Positions 48,321 to 57,141 of a stretch of 64,000 nucleotides of DNA are shown here, in pieces. The position numbers were made by a program, and so were the translations under genes. The notes below the pieces were generated by a model, which was not told where the DNA came from, did not search any database, and was given only the letters and a program-made list of their open reading frames with translations. Within the stretch, counting starts at the first letter, position 1, and the number at the start of each line of letters is the position of its first letter. The DNA comes from CAVPRW01 sp046727435 [NCBI: bacterium] (GTDB lineage Bacteria; Tectomicrobia; Entotheonellia; J063), in NCBI GenBank assembly GCA_046727435.1, contig JBKPCR010000099.1, forward strand, positions 8,132-72,131, written 5' to 3'.

Positions 48321-48995
48321 TCATGGCGCCACCCTCCGTCGGAGTACCCTGGCGGGATTACCGGCGACCACCACATTCTCCGAAACGTTCCGTAGCACTA
48401 CGCTCCCCATACCGATCAGGCAGTGGTCTCCGATTTTGATATTGGCGATGACAGAGGCGTTGGTGCCGAGGTAGCAGGACGTGCCGATTTCAACCCCACC
48501 TGAAATACACACGCCACCCGCGATGCACGTATAATCGCCAATGGCATCATCGTGACTGATAACCGTATTTGGTAGGACGATGACATGGTCGCCTATGCGA
48601 ACATTGGAGGTGATGGTGACATGCTGAAATATGACGACACCACGACCGATCATAGACAGACGTGACACACTCGCAGTGGGATGGATAATGGTTTCAAAGC
48701 GCTCAATAGGTAGGCCAGTTTTTCCGATGATCGCCTGCTTTCGCCAGAAATTTGTTGGACTCCCAATACCATTTACAAAGTAACAATCATGATAGGTTTG
48801 TGCACTGCTCAGCGGTCCTAATATCTTTGCACCATGTAATTCCGTTCCCCACTTCCTCTCATCATCATCGAGGAAGCCTTTGCAAGTGTATACAGTCTTT
48901 CCAAAGGAGTCATTGATGTCACAAATCGTGTCGAGGACATCGATACAATTCCCATTAGTTCCTAAAATAATGATCTCTTTTGGCAGCATGCTCAT
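48321..48995 (-). CDS. NeuD/PglD-like sugar O/N-acyltransferase
   Basis: The 224-residue protein has an N-terminal Rossmann-like domain (KEIIILGTNGNCIDVLDTIC, KGFLDDDERKWGTELHGAKI) and a C-terminal hexapeptide helix. HPTASVSRLSMIGRGVVIF, the catalytic-type His in VLPNTVISHDDAIGDYTCIA, and GNPARVLRR at the end are standard for the PglD/NeuD group, which acetylate amino-sugars or sialic-acid-like sugars. It follows the WbpD-WbpE-like fusion after 6 bases and is probably coupled to it. The gene is more AT-rich than its neighbours. Confidence 0.88.
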   Translation of the reverse strand: MSMLPKEIIILGTNGNCIDVLDTICDINDSFGKTVYTCKGFLDDDERKWGTELHGAKILGPLSSAQTYHDCYFVNGIGSPTNFWRKQAIIGKTGLPIERFETIIHPTASVSRLSMIGRGVVIFQHVTITSNVRIGDHVIVLPNTVISHDDAIGDYTCIAGGVCISGGVEIGTSCYLGTNASVIANIKIGDHCLIGMGSVVLRNVSENVVVAGNPARVLRRRVAP

Positions 48996-49001
48996 GGGCG
49001 G

Positions 49002-50642
49002 CTAGCGGGATCCAACGAGCGAGGCTGAATTGTGGTCAGCGAAGGCATACACGCTCTGCACAATGGCATCAATATCCAGTGGGGCTAATTCTGGATACAT
49101 CGGCAGGGACAGGACCTCCATCGCCGCACGCTCGGAGTGTGGGAAGGTCCCGGCAGAGTACCCTAAATCGGCATACGCTGGTTGCAGGTGAACGGGGATG
49201 GGGTAATGAATGCCGGTCTGGATCCCTTGGCTCTGGAGCCATTGCTGTAGAACGTCACGAGATGGTGTGCGGATGGCATAGACATGGTAGACATGACGTG
49301 CCCATGGCATCGCCTGTGGTGGCTGCACGCAGCTTCCTATGAGTTGCTTGTCGTAGCAGCTGGCATGCGATCGACGGGCCTCAGTCCATCTCTCCAAATA
49401 GCGCAATTTCACCCGCAGTACGGCGCCCTGCAGGGCATCCAGGCGATAATTATACCCCTGTAGCACGTGATGATACTTGCGATCCTGCCCCCAGTCGCGC
49501 AGGATGCGGATGGTGCGGTCGTACTCGGGGTTGTTGGTGACGACGATTCCCCCTTCACCATAGGCCCCGAGGTTCTTGGCCGGGTAAAAACTAAAACACC
49601 CCAGATCGCCGAGTCCTCCGACGCGTTTGCCCTTATACTCGGCCCCATGCGCTTGCGCGGCATCTTCGATGACCACGAGCCTATAGCGGCGAGCGATGTC
49701 CAGAATGGGATCCATATCGGCTGGCTGGCCATAGAGGTGCACAGGTAAGATCGCCTTGGTCCGGGGTGTAATCGCCTGCTCGATCTGGTTGACATCGATG
49801 GTGTAGGAGTGGGGATCGATATCGACGAACACGGGGCACGCTCCCGCATATAGAATGGCGGCAGCCGTGGCCACGAACGTGAAGGGGACGGTAATTACCT
49901 CATCTCCAGCGCCTATCCCCGCTGCTAAGAGCGCCAGATGCAGGGCACTGGTGCCGGAGTTGACGGCGATGCTGCAGTGCGCCCCCGAATAGGCGGCGAA
50001 CTCTCCTTCAAAGGCCGCGACCTCCTCCCCCAGGACGTATGAGGAACTGTCCAGCACTCGATTAATTGCCTCGTGAATCTCCACTTTGATGGTCTCATAC
50101 TGCGCCTTGAGGTCGACCAATGGCACGCTCACTCGGCCCTCTTGGCCGTTTTGGAGAACGTCTCTTCTCTCCAGACGGCGTATGACTTGCGCTGGTACAC
50201 CGGCGACTACAGCATGGGCTGGCACATCCTTAGTGACGACGCTGCCCGCCCCGACGATGGCCTGCTCGCCGATAGTGACGCCGCAGAGGATCGTGGCGCT
50301 GGTGCCAACGGAGGCGCCCCGTTTGACTAACGTCGGGACGCATTCCCAATCGGCCTCGGTTTGTGGGCAGCCGTTGACCGTGGCCCGGGGGTATTTATCG
50401 TTGATAAAGGAGACGTTGTGGCCGATGAACACGTCGTCCTCGATCGTCACCCCCTCGCAAATAAACGTATGGCTGGAGATCTTTACATTGCGGCCGATCT
50501 TGGCGCCCTTCTGGATCTCAACGAAAGCGCCGACCTTGGAGTGATCGCCGATTTCGCAGCTGTAGAGGTTCACGAAATCATAGATTTTGACGTTGTCGCC
50601 GAGCGTGACATCTCGAAGATTCTGTTTGGGATTGTCGGTCAT
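49002..50642 (-). CDS. Fused N-acetyltransferase (WbpD-like) and aminotransferase (WbpE-like)
   Basis: The 546-residue protein joins two enzymes that are normally separate. Residues 1-165 form a hexapeptide acetyltransferase of the WbpD/WlbB type (GHNVSFINDKYPRATVNG, SVVTKDVPAHAVVAGVPAQV). Residues 172-540 form a DegT-type aminotransferase (VPLVDLKAQYETIKVEIHEA, NSGTSALHLALLAAGIGAGD, catalytic Lys in CFSFYPAKNLGAYGEGG). In the known pathway to UDP-2,3-diacetamido-2,3-dideoxy-glucuronate, WbpB and WbpE make the 3-amino group and WbpD acetylates it, so fusion would channel the amine directly. The gene overlaps the WbpB-like gene by four bases (ATGA). No stop or frame change lies at the junction. 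Confidence 0.9.
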   Translation of the reverse strand: MTDNPKQNLRDVTLGDNVKIYDFVNLYSCEIGDHSKVGAFVEIQKGAKIGRNVKISSHTFICEGVTIEDDVFIGHNVSFINDKYPRATVNGCPQTEADWECVPTLVKRGASVGTSATILCGVTIGEQAIVGAGSVVTKDVPAHAVVAGVPAQVIRRLERRDVLQNGQEGRVSVPLVDLKAQYETIKVEIHEAINRVLDSSSYVLGEEVAAFEGEFAAYSGAHCSIAVNSGTSALHLALLAAGIGAGDEVITVPFTFVATAAAILYAGACPVFVDIDPHSYTIDVNQIEQAITPRTKAILPVHLYGQPADMDPILDIARRYRLVVIEDAAQAHGAEYKGKRVGGLGDLGCFSFYPAKNLGAYGEGGIVVTNNPEYDRTIRILRDWGQDRKYHHVLQGYNYRLDALQGAVLRVKLRYLERWTEARRSHASCYDKQLIGSCVQPPQAMPWARHVYHVYAIRTPSRDVLQQWLQSQGIQTGIHYPIPVHLQPAYADLGYSAGTFPHSERAAMEVLSLPMYPELAPLDIDAIVQSVYAFADHNSASLVGSR

Positions 50643-51643
50643 AGCTTGACTTCTCTTCCACGTCGTTTAATGGACATTTCTGCGGCTTCCAAAATCTTCA
50701 CCACGTTCAACCCGCTGGCGCCATCGGTGAGTGGGCGGCGTCCAGTAATAATGCAGTCGATGAACTCCGTCGTCATGTGGCGCAGGGCCTCGGTTGGGTC
50801 TAATTGCGGCGCCCACATGTCACCGAGACGATAGGAGATGAGCGCACGGTGGACAACTTCGGTGTTGGTGATGTCCACCCCACGGTCGTAGACCTTGACC
50901 TTCTCGCTGATCTGCATGTCGTCGTAGAGGATCATGCGCTTGCTGCCGCCGACGATGACGCTACGGATCTTGACCGGTGCTAACCAGTTGTTGTGGAAAT
51001 GGGCGATGAAGCCACTGTCGAAGTACACCGTCAAATAGGCGACGTTTTCGATACCATTGCCGATGTGGCAGGCGCCATTGGCGCAGACGCTTACAGGCGG
51101 CTCCTCGACGAGATGGTCCAAGATGGCGATATCGTGCGGGGCCAGATCCCAAAGCACGTTGACATCGCGCTGGATGAGGCCGAGGTTGATGCGCACTGAA
51201 TCGAAGTAGTACAGATCGCCCAGGTCGCCGCGCGCGACCATCTCCTTCATCTTGCGTACCGCACCGGTATAGATGAAGGTGTGGTTGACCATGAGCGTGA
51301 GGCTGCGTTTGGTGGCGATCTCAATCAGGCTTTCGGCCTCGGCCACCGAGGCGGCGAGCGGCTTCTCCACCAGCACATGCTTGCCGTGTTCGAGGGCCTT
51401 CCGCGCGAACTCGTAATGCGTCCCGACGGGGGTGGCAATGGCGACGGCATCCACCGCGGGGTTGGTTAAGACCTCATCGTAATCAGTGGTGAGCAGCAGC
51501 GAGGGGTGCTTCAGCTTCGCCTGAGCCAAGCGCTGCTGGCTCATGTCGCAGCACGCCAGCATGTGCGCTCCCTCGGTTTCATGAAAGTTACGTACCAGGT
51601 TCGGACCCCAATAGCCATAGCCGATAACTGCGACATGGATCAT
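50639..51643 (-). CDS. Gfo/Idh/MocA oxidoreductase (WbpB/WlbA-like)
   Basis: A 334-residue NAD-dependent sugar oxidoreductase. The Rossmann part is MIHVAVIGYGYWGPNLVRNF; the EKP motif in VLVEKPLAASVAEAE and the His in NVLWDLAPHDIAILDHL are typical of this family and of WlbA/WbpB in particular, which oxidise C3 of UDP-N-acetylglucosaminuronate. It would supply the 3-keto sugar to the fused aminotransferase next door, with which it overlaps by four bases. The ATG at 51643 has AGGTG eight bases upstream. The 6-dehydrogenase that should make the substrate is not in this window. Confidence 0.88.
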   Translation of the reverse strand: MIHVAVIGYGYWGPNLVRNFHETEGAHMLACCDMSQQRLAQAKLKHPSLLLTTDYDEVLTNPAVDAVAIATPVGTHYEFARKALEHGKHVLVEKPLAASVAEAESLIEIATKRSLTLMVNHTFIYTGAVRKMKEMVARGDLGDLYYFDSVRINLGLIQRDVNVLWDLAPHDIAILDHLVEEPPVSVCANGACHIGNGIENVAYLTVYFDSGFIAHFHNNWLAPVKIRSVIVGGSKRMILYDDMQISEKVKVYDRGVDITNTEVVHRALISYRLGDMWAPQLDPTEALRHMTTEFIDCIITGRRPLTDGASGLNVVKILEAAEMSIKRRGREVKL

Positions 51644-51722
51644 ACGTAAGACACCTCTCGCGAGTGGGCCAAAGTGACGGCCTGATCTCGCGGCAAAATG
51701 ATTGGCAAGAAAAGCAATCTCT

Positions 51723-52823
51723 TCACTGGGGGACCGCTTGTGGCCAGATGTTTTGCGACTGCGACGGACGGACCGCGACGGGAGAATAGGCCTGCGCGGC
51801 AAATAGACGGGGCTCGCCGCCCCCATCGGCAGGGACAGCCCAGGTGTGCATAGCGGCGGAGCGCGTGGTCCGATCCGGCAGGGCATACAACACTGTCGCG
51901 TCATCGAGCCATTCAGCCTGGTCATCGATGCTGCGAGTTTCGGCGAGCAACCATTCCCGCTTGGTGGCCAGGTCAAGCACCGCTAGCCTCCAGGTCACCG
52001 GCACCCAGGTGCCGCCCTCACGTTTCTTGAAGGCGATCCGGCTCTCGTCGGGAGAGAGTGCAGGGCACTCGATGTCGCCCCACCGCACCCAGGCGGTTTG
52101 CTCCCGCGTATCCCCTTCGATCAAGTAAGTACGTCCGCCGCTCCCGAGGGTGGCATAGAAGCGGTGGCGATCGTGGCTGAAGGTTACTCCCCAAAAGTTG
52201 GAATCGATGGCCTGAAGGCGCTCCCCGTCGCGCCAGACCGTGAACTTCTCCAAGTCAGGGGCGATAAATGCCCCCGTCTGCAGATCGATGATGCTGGTAT
52301 GCGTAGAGAAACCAGCGGCGGCGTATGAGTGGCCGCTGACGAATACTGTCATGGCGGCCACACGGCCATCAGCGGAGACGCGGACGCGACTCGGCGTGCC
52401 GCGTAACGGTATCGTGTGTAGAGGTTGGAAAGCCGCATCGAATACGGTGGCCTCGTACGTGGTAAAGACCCCTCGGCGAGCGGTCAGACAAACACCGCGC
52501 CCGGCCGCGAAGTGCACGCGATCGCAGCGCAGGCTGGCCACGGCAGGGGGTGATTCCGGGTGATCGAGACGCACAAACGCCAGCCTGCCGTATGTATCGC
52601 CCAACGCAGTATGACGGAACAACAGTGAGGGGGATTCCCCGATTGAAGGCTCTACTGGTGAGGATTTCGACGGCAGTGTATGAGGTTGTTCGACCTCCAG
52701 GGTCATGCGCGAAAGACTTGAGGGGCTGCCATGAACGATGTAGGCAATGGCAATCAAAGTGCAGACGATGCAGAGCATCCCCACCCACCAAATCCGTGCT
52801 AAAGGCTGGTTGATGGTCTTCAT
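51723..52823 (-). CDS. Membrane-anchored TolB/WD40-like beta-propeller protein
   Basis: The 366-residue protein begins with an N-terminal membrane anchor (IWWVGMLCIVCTLIAIAYIV), followed by a Ser/Pro-rich linker and a propeller with repeated segments such as RVRVSADGRVAAMTVFVSG, FSHDRHRFYATLGSGG, ALSPDESRIAFKKREGG and WLDDATVLYALPD. These resemble PD40/TolB blades. It probably projects into the periplasm and binds a protein or glycan. The ATG at 52823 overlaps the stop of the MFS gene by four bases, so both are co-translated and may act together. Function beyond that is unknown. Confidence 0.72.
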   Translation of the reverse strand: MKTINQPLARIWWVGMLCIVCTLIAIAYIVHGSPSSLSRMTLEVEQPHTLPSKSSPVEPSIGESPSLLFRHTALGDTYGRLAFVRLDHPESPPAVASLRCDRVHFAAGRGVCLTARRGVFTTYEATVFDAAFQPLHTIPLRGTPSRVRVSADGRVAAMTVFVSGHSYAAAGFSTHTSIIDLQTGAFIAPDLEKFTVWRDGERLQAIDSNFWGVTFSHDRHRFYATLGSGGRTYLIEGDTREQTAWVRWGDIECPALSPDESRIAFKKREGGTWVPVTWRLAVLDLATKREWLLAETRSIDDQAEWLDDATVLYALPDRTTRSAAMHTWAVPADGGGEPRLFAAQAYSPVAVRPSQSQNIWPQAVPQ

Positions 52824-54091
52824 TGCGCTGCAGGCTCCTGTTTCCGAGCGAGGCTGAGAGTGGCAAAGAGTATCGCGGTGGTCAACCCGATGATGAACAT
52901 CAACAGTGCGATGCGTGGACCTTCCCAGCTCCAGAGCATGCCATACAGGATAGAGGCGACAACCCGCGACAGGATGGTCGTGGTGGTAAGGAGCGCCAAC
53001 CCACTGGTGAGCTGACCTTGCGGCAAGGTCTCGCTGGCCAGCGCCATGAGCACGCCCTCGGTAGCTGCATAGTAGGTTCCGAAAAGGATCAGACAACCTC
53101 CTAGTGCGAACAGTCCCAAATGCGGAAGCAGGAGGAGAGCATAGACCCCCAACAGCACGACATAGCCTCCCAGGAACACGCGATTACGTCCCACTCGATC
53201 AGCCAGGCGTCCCAGAGGCATGGCCAGTGACAAGTAGATGAGAGCCGTCCCCAGGTAAAGCAGGGGAAAGAAATGGAGATTGAGATCGGACAGACGCTGA
53301 AATGTCAGATAGATGAAGGCATCGCTCACCGAGAGTAGGGCCAAGGGCGCAGCAGCCAGGAGGAGCCGGCGAAATGAGAGCAGCCGGAGAAGCTCCAAGA
53401 GAGACCGCCATGACATACCGGATGGTGATGACTGCTGGGTGGAGTCGGGTAATCGATTGTGAACGAGCGGTATTAGGATCGCTAATCCACATACTCCCAT
53501 GATAAAACTCACCATGAAGAGCCAATGGAAGGCGCTGGGAAAAAGACCGAGAAGACCAAAAGCAACGATCGGTCCCAAAAGAGCGCCAGCGGTATCAAGA
53601 GTTCGGTGCATGCCGAACGCCTCAGCACGCCTGGAGCGTGGACTGCTCAGCGAGATCAGAGCGTCGCGCGGGGCGGTTCTGATACCTTTGCCGATGCGGT
53701 CAAGAAACAGACATGCGGTAGCTGGTAGCCAGGCACCATAGACTGCCAGGAGACCCAGCTTACACCCCGTGGAAAGCGCATAACCGACGGTCGCCACTTC
53801 CTTGTAGCGGTGGTGACGATCAGCTATCAGCCCGCTGGCCAGACGCAGCACCGCCGTCATTCCCTGGTAAATGCCGTCGAAGAACCCGAATTGTAGGACG
53901 GTAAATCGGAGCTCGAAGGTAAGATACACCGGCAGTACTGCGGCTATCATCTCCGAGGAGATGTCGGTGAACATGCTGGTCAGTCCCAGAAACAGAACGT
54001 TCCCACCCATCAGGCCAAGGCGCGACCATGCTGCGATACGGGGGACACGACCCACAGTGTCGACGGCTTGATGCTGTTGAGAGAAATACAT
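52820..54091 (-). CDS. MFS transporter
   Basis: The 423-residue protein has twelve predicted membrane segments. LFLGLTSMFTDISSEMIAAV, LDRIGKGIRTAPRDALISL and the loop motif GRLADRVGRNRVFLGG are typical of a group of major facilitator proteins often annotated as multidrug or sugar exporters. It lies 11 bases after the Wzt gene and overlaps the TolB-like gene by four bases, so it belongs to the EPS transcript. It may move a precursor, a decoration donor or a small metabolite; the substrate cannot be read from the sequence. Confidence 0.87.
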   Translation of the reverse strand: MYFSQQHQAVDTVGRVPRIAAWSRLGLMGGNVLFLGLTSMFTDISSEMIAAVLPVYLTFELRFTVLQFGFFDGIYQGMTAVLRLASGLIADRHHRYKEVATVGYALSTGCKLGLLAVYGAWLPATACLFLDRIGKGIRTAPRDALISLSSPRSRRAEAFGMHRTLDTAGALLGPIVAFGLLGLFPSAFHWLFMVSFIMGVCGLAILIPLVHNRLPDSTQQSSPSGMSWRSLLELLRLLSFRRLLLAAAPLALLSVSDAFIYLTFQRLSDLNLHFFPLLYLGTALIYLSLAMPLGRLADRVGRNRVFLGGYVVLLGVYALLLLPHLGLFALGGCLILFGTYYAATEGVLMALASETLPQGQLTSGLALLTTTTILSRVVASILYGMLWSWEGPRIALLMFIIGLTTAILFATLSLARKQEPAAQ

Positions 54092-54102
54092 ATGTGGATC
54101 CG

Positions 54103-55398
54103 TTAAGATGGTTGGGATTGCGCTGCAGTCGTGCAGACTTGATGCATTGGAGGAGATTCGCCCTTATCTGGCTCCCAATGCCATTCCGCCGCCTCATGGA
54201 AGACGCCGAAATGGGGACTGAGCAGATGGTGCCGTACGTGGAACGTCATACCCATCTGCGCCGAGTAAAGCTGTTGGAACTTTGTATCCCACACCATTAC
54301 ATGAATGGCATACAGTTCGGCCACCAGTTTGAGAGGAGGCGTCAAGACTTCGATCATTCCCTTGCCATAGAGGGAGAGGATACTGAGCCCATCCATGGCG
54401 GTGTTGTAATTGCAACAGGGCACGTTGTCGCCGCGTATGAAGCTGACATTGAAATTGGGACACTCGATCGGCTGGGTCGCATCGAAGTGCAAGCGTATCC
54501 GCATGCGCTCGCCGTAATCGAAAATGCGCCGCGATTGGCCATGTTCATCGAGGACTTCGATGTCGGTAATGGCGATGGGGCGCTTGGACGGATCGGCATC
54601 GATCATGCCCTGGGCCCAGGGGGCCGTGCTCAAGCGGCTGTCCCCTTCGTATAACTGAATGGCGTCCTCCGGCGGACCATCGAATTGCACCTGCCCGTCG
54701 GCCATATAGATGACGCGATTGCAGAGGGCTTTGACGGCGAACATGTTGTGCGACACGAACAGCACGGTTGCATTGCCTTCCTGGAGGCGTTTGGCGTACT
54801 CCAGACATTTGCGCTGGAAGGCCAGATCGCCGACCGACAAGACCTCATCGATCAGCAGGATGTCCGGGTCTAAGTGAGCAGCCACCGCGAAGGCCAAACG
54901 CATGTACATGCCGCTGGAATAGTGCTTCACGGGCGTATCCATGAATTTTTCAACCTCGGCAAAAGCGACGATCTGGTCGAACTTGCGGTCGATCTCAGCC
55001 TTCGGCATGCCCAGAATGGCGCCGCTCAGGTAAAGGTTCTCACGTCCCGTGAGCTCCGAATGAAAGCCGGTGCCGACCTCGAGCAGCGATCCTATCCGTC
55101 CCCAAAGCTCTGCGCGCCCTGTTGTCGGTCGGGTTATGCGCGACAGGATTTTCAGCAGTGTGCTCTTGCCGGCACCATTGCGCCCGATGATCCCAACCAG
55201 TTCCCCACGCCTGACCTCGAATGACACATCTCGAAGGGCCCAGAGCGTGCCATCGCCCACATGCAGGCGGCCATTACGCCGAAAGAGCGCTCTGGTGCTC
55301 GCCATCAGTTGGTCGCACAGGGTAGTATGGTGCTCTCTGGTCTGGCCGATCTTGTACTGCTTACCGAGATGCTCTGCTCTTAGCGCTAGTTCATTCAT
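54103..55398 (-). CDS. wzt: Polysaccharide ABC exporter ATP-binding protein (Wzt-like)
   Basis: The 431-residue protein has the ATPase domain with Walker A GIIGRNGAGKSTLLK, signature HYSSGMYMRLAFAVAA, Walker B DILLIDEVLSVGD and the switch His in VLFVSHNMF. After about residue 245 comes the beta-sandwich of Wzt C-terminal domains (RIFDYGERMRIRLHFDA, NFNVSFIRGDNVPCCNYNTA), which in known systems binds the chain end of the polymer before export. The start ATG at 55398 overlaps the stop of the permease gene (TGATG). It powers export of an assembled polysaccharide across the inner membrane. Confidence 0.93.
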   Translation of the reverse strand: MNELALRAEHLGKQYKIGQTREHHTTLCDQLMASTRALFRRNGRLHVGDGTLWALRDVSFEVRRGELVGIIGRNGAGKSTLLKILSRITRPTTGRAELWGRIGSLLEVGTGFHSELTGRENLYLSGAILGMPKAEIDRKFDQIVAFAEVEKFMDTPVKHYSSGMYMRLAFAVAAHLDPDILLIDEVLSVGDLAFQRKCLEYAKRLQEGNATVLFVSHNMFAVKALCNRVIYMADGQVQFDGPPEDAIQLYEGDSRLSTAPWAQGMIDADPSKRPIAITDIEVLDEHGQSRRIFDYGERMRIRLHFDATQPIECPNFNVSFIRGDNVPCCNYNTAMDGLSILSLYGKGMIEVLTPPLKLVAELYAIHVMVWDTKFQQLYSAQMGMTFHVRHHLLSPHFGVFHEAAEWHWEPDKGESPPMHQVCTTAAQSQPS

Positions 55399-56246
55399 CA
55401 AATCACATCCGCAAAGGTCTGTTCCATGTGTTTGAAGAAGATCACCCCGCCGATCAGCAGCGCGATGACCGCGATGACGCTCACCATCATGATGCCGACA
55501 TCCGGGCTCTGTTTTCCGAGGAGTGCCCAGCGGAAGCCCTCGATAACGCCGGCCATAGGGTTCAGGCCATAAAGCACCCGCCACCCCTCTGGCACCACGC
55601 TCACCGGGTAAGCGACGGGCGAGGCATACATCCAGCATTGGATGAGGAAGGGGACCGTGTGTCGAACATCACGGTAGCGGACGTTGAGGGCCGAGAGCCA
55701 CAGACCAACAGCCAGAGCGGTGAGGAGCCCCAGGAGGAGGAAGCCGGGAAGCATGATGATGCCCCAGGTCGGGCTCACGCCATACCACGCCATCATGGCC
55801 AAGAGGAGGATGAAGGCCAGGAGGAAGTCGACCGCCGGTGAGACGACTGCCGCCAGCGGCATGATGAGTCGCGGGAAATACACTTTGCGAATGAGCTGAG
55901 CATCGCCGACGAGGCTGACGCTACTGCGGGTCATCGCTTCGGAGAAATAGGTCCACGGTAGCAAGGCAACAAGGGTGAAGAGCGGATATGGCAAGCCGTC
56001 GGATGGCACATTGACGAACATGCCGAAGATCACTGTAAAAATCGCCATTGTCATCAAGGGCTGGAGTACCGCCCAGGCGACACCAAGCACCGTTTGTTTA
56101 TAGCGCACCTTGACCTCGCGCCAGACCAGGAAGTAGAGCAACTCCCGGTAATGCCAGACGGCTGGCAGGTCGAGGTCGAGCAGGTTGGTGCTTGGCAGCA
56201 CCACGACGCTCGGGGTGGTCATAGTCTGGTCCGAAAGTCCGGTCAC
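55398..56246 (-). CDS. wzm: Polysaccharide ABC exporter permease (Wzm-like)
   Basis: The 282-residue membrane protein has six predicted helices of the ABC-2 type. LLYFLVWREVKVRYKQTVLG is the cytoplasmic entry helix typical of Wzm/RfbA permeases, followed by WAVLQPLMTMAIFTVIFGMF and LLPWTYFSEAMTRSSVSLVG. It forms the export channel with the Wzt-like ATPase encoded immediately downstream. It stands 27 bases after the deacetylase gene. Confidence 0.92.
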   Translation of the reverse strand: MTGLSDQTMTTPSVVVLPSTNLLDLDLPAVWHYRELLYFLVWREVKVRYKQTVLGVAWAVLQPLMTMAIFTVIFGMFVNVPSDGLPYPLFTLVALLPWTYFSEAMTRSSVSLVGDAQLIRKVYFPRLIMPLAAVVSPAVDFLLAFILLLAMMAWYGVSPTWGIIMLPGFLLLGLLTALAVGLWLSALNVRYRDVRHTVPFLIQCWMYASPVAYPVSVVPEGWRVLYGLNPMAGVIEGFRWALLGKQSPDVGIMMVSVIAVIALLIGGVIFFKHMEQTFADVI

Positions 56247-56273
56247 GTGTGCTCCGTCCTAGTTTTAGGGCGC

Positions 56274-57119
56274 TTAGTCTAGTAGATGCTGCTGGCGCAA
56301 GACATCCAACAAGGTGCCAAAGGTGAAGTCCTGCATGAGCCGGCTTAGCCGCGCCTCAGTCTTGTGCAAGTTGACATACTGGCGAAATCGTGCCGCCGCC
56401 CCTGCGTGGACCCGGGGTTGGTCTGGATCGATCTCCCAGGGGTGGAGATAGATCAGTGCTGGTTGCCGTTCAAGGCGGTTAATGGATCTGAGGCCCCGCG
56501 AGATCAATGCATAAGGGAATAGCCGGAAATATCCCCCGCCCGCAATGGGGAAGTTGACGCCCGCCAAGCGCATGGTGGAGATCGGAAACTCGATGAGCTG
56601 GCCGCCGCCGTGGTTATCGAGCACGTGGCAGAAGCGCGGATACCCCGGAATGCCATAGCGATCATGATAAATGGGAAAGATGCTCGAATCGTAGGTAAAG
56701 CCCTCTTCCCCAAGAATATCGAGGGCCCAGAGACTCTCCCTGGTGATAGAATAGCTTGCCGCCCGGTAGCCGTGGATGCGCTCGCCGATGATGTCCTCCA
56801 GAAGCCTCATGGAACGCTGGGTCTCCTGCCGGAACTGAGCCGGCGATTGCGTGTAGATGCGCTGATGAGCGTAACCATGCGAGGCCACCTCATGGCCGCG
56901 GGTATGAATTGTTCGCACCAGTTGTGGATGGCGCTCGGCAACCCAGCCAAGGACAAAAAATGTGGCTTTGGTATGGTGCGTATCCAGGAGGTCAAGAAGA
57001 CGGAGGGTATTACGCCCAACCCGACTCTCGTACCCGTCCCAGTCCGCACGTTGGATGACCGATTCAAAACCGGTGACGTGATAGTAATCCTCGACGTCAA
57101 TCGTTAGGGCATTCAGCAT
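56274..57119 (-). CDS. Polysaccharide deacetylase with DUF3473 (exosortase-system type)
   Basis: The 281-residue protein starts MLNALTIDVEDYYHVTGFES. The NodB fold shows the Asp motif IDVEDYYH, the zinc-binding HEVASHGYAHQR and YRAASYSITRESLWALDILG. The C-terminal part RFRQYVNLHKTEARLSRLMQ DF is the DUF3473 region seen in exosortase-associated deacetylases (TIGR03006). It removes N- or O-acetyl groups from a glycan. The ATG at 57119 was chosen from family length; a longer frame start at 57194 would overlap the preceding gene. It lies 22 bases after the Wzc-like gene. Confidence 0.92.
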   Translation of the reverse strand: MLNALTIDVEDYYHVTGFESVIQRADWDGYESRVGRNTLRLLDLLDTHHTKATFFVLGWVAERHPQLVRTIHTRGHEVASHGYAHQRIYTQSPAQFRQETQRSMRLLEDIIGERIHGYRAASYSITRESLWALDILGEEGFTYDSSIFPIYHDRYGIPGYPRFCHVLDNHGGGQLIEFPISTMRLAGVNFPIAGGGYFRLFPYALISRGLRSINRLERQPALIYLHPWEIDPDQPRVHAGAAARFRQYVNLHKTEARLSRLMQDFTFGTLLDVLRQQHLLD

Positions 57120-57141
57120 GGGGCTACCTGTCAGGAATGGT

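Noticed and set aside
50639-51976. Longer start for the WbpB-like gene at 51976
   Set aside because: The added 111 residues overlap the TolB-like gene in another frame and lack family similarity; the Rossmann motif begins at the ATG at 51643.
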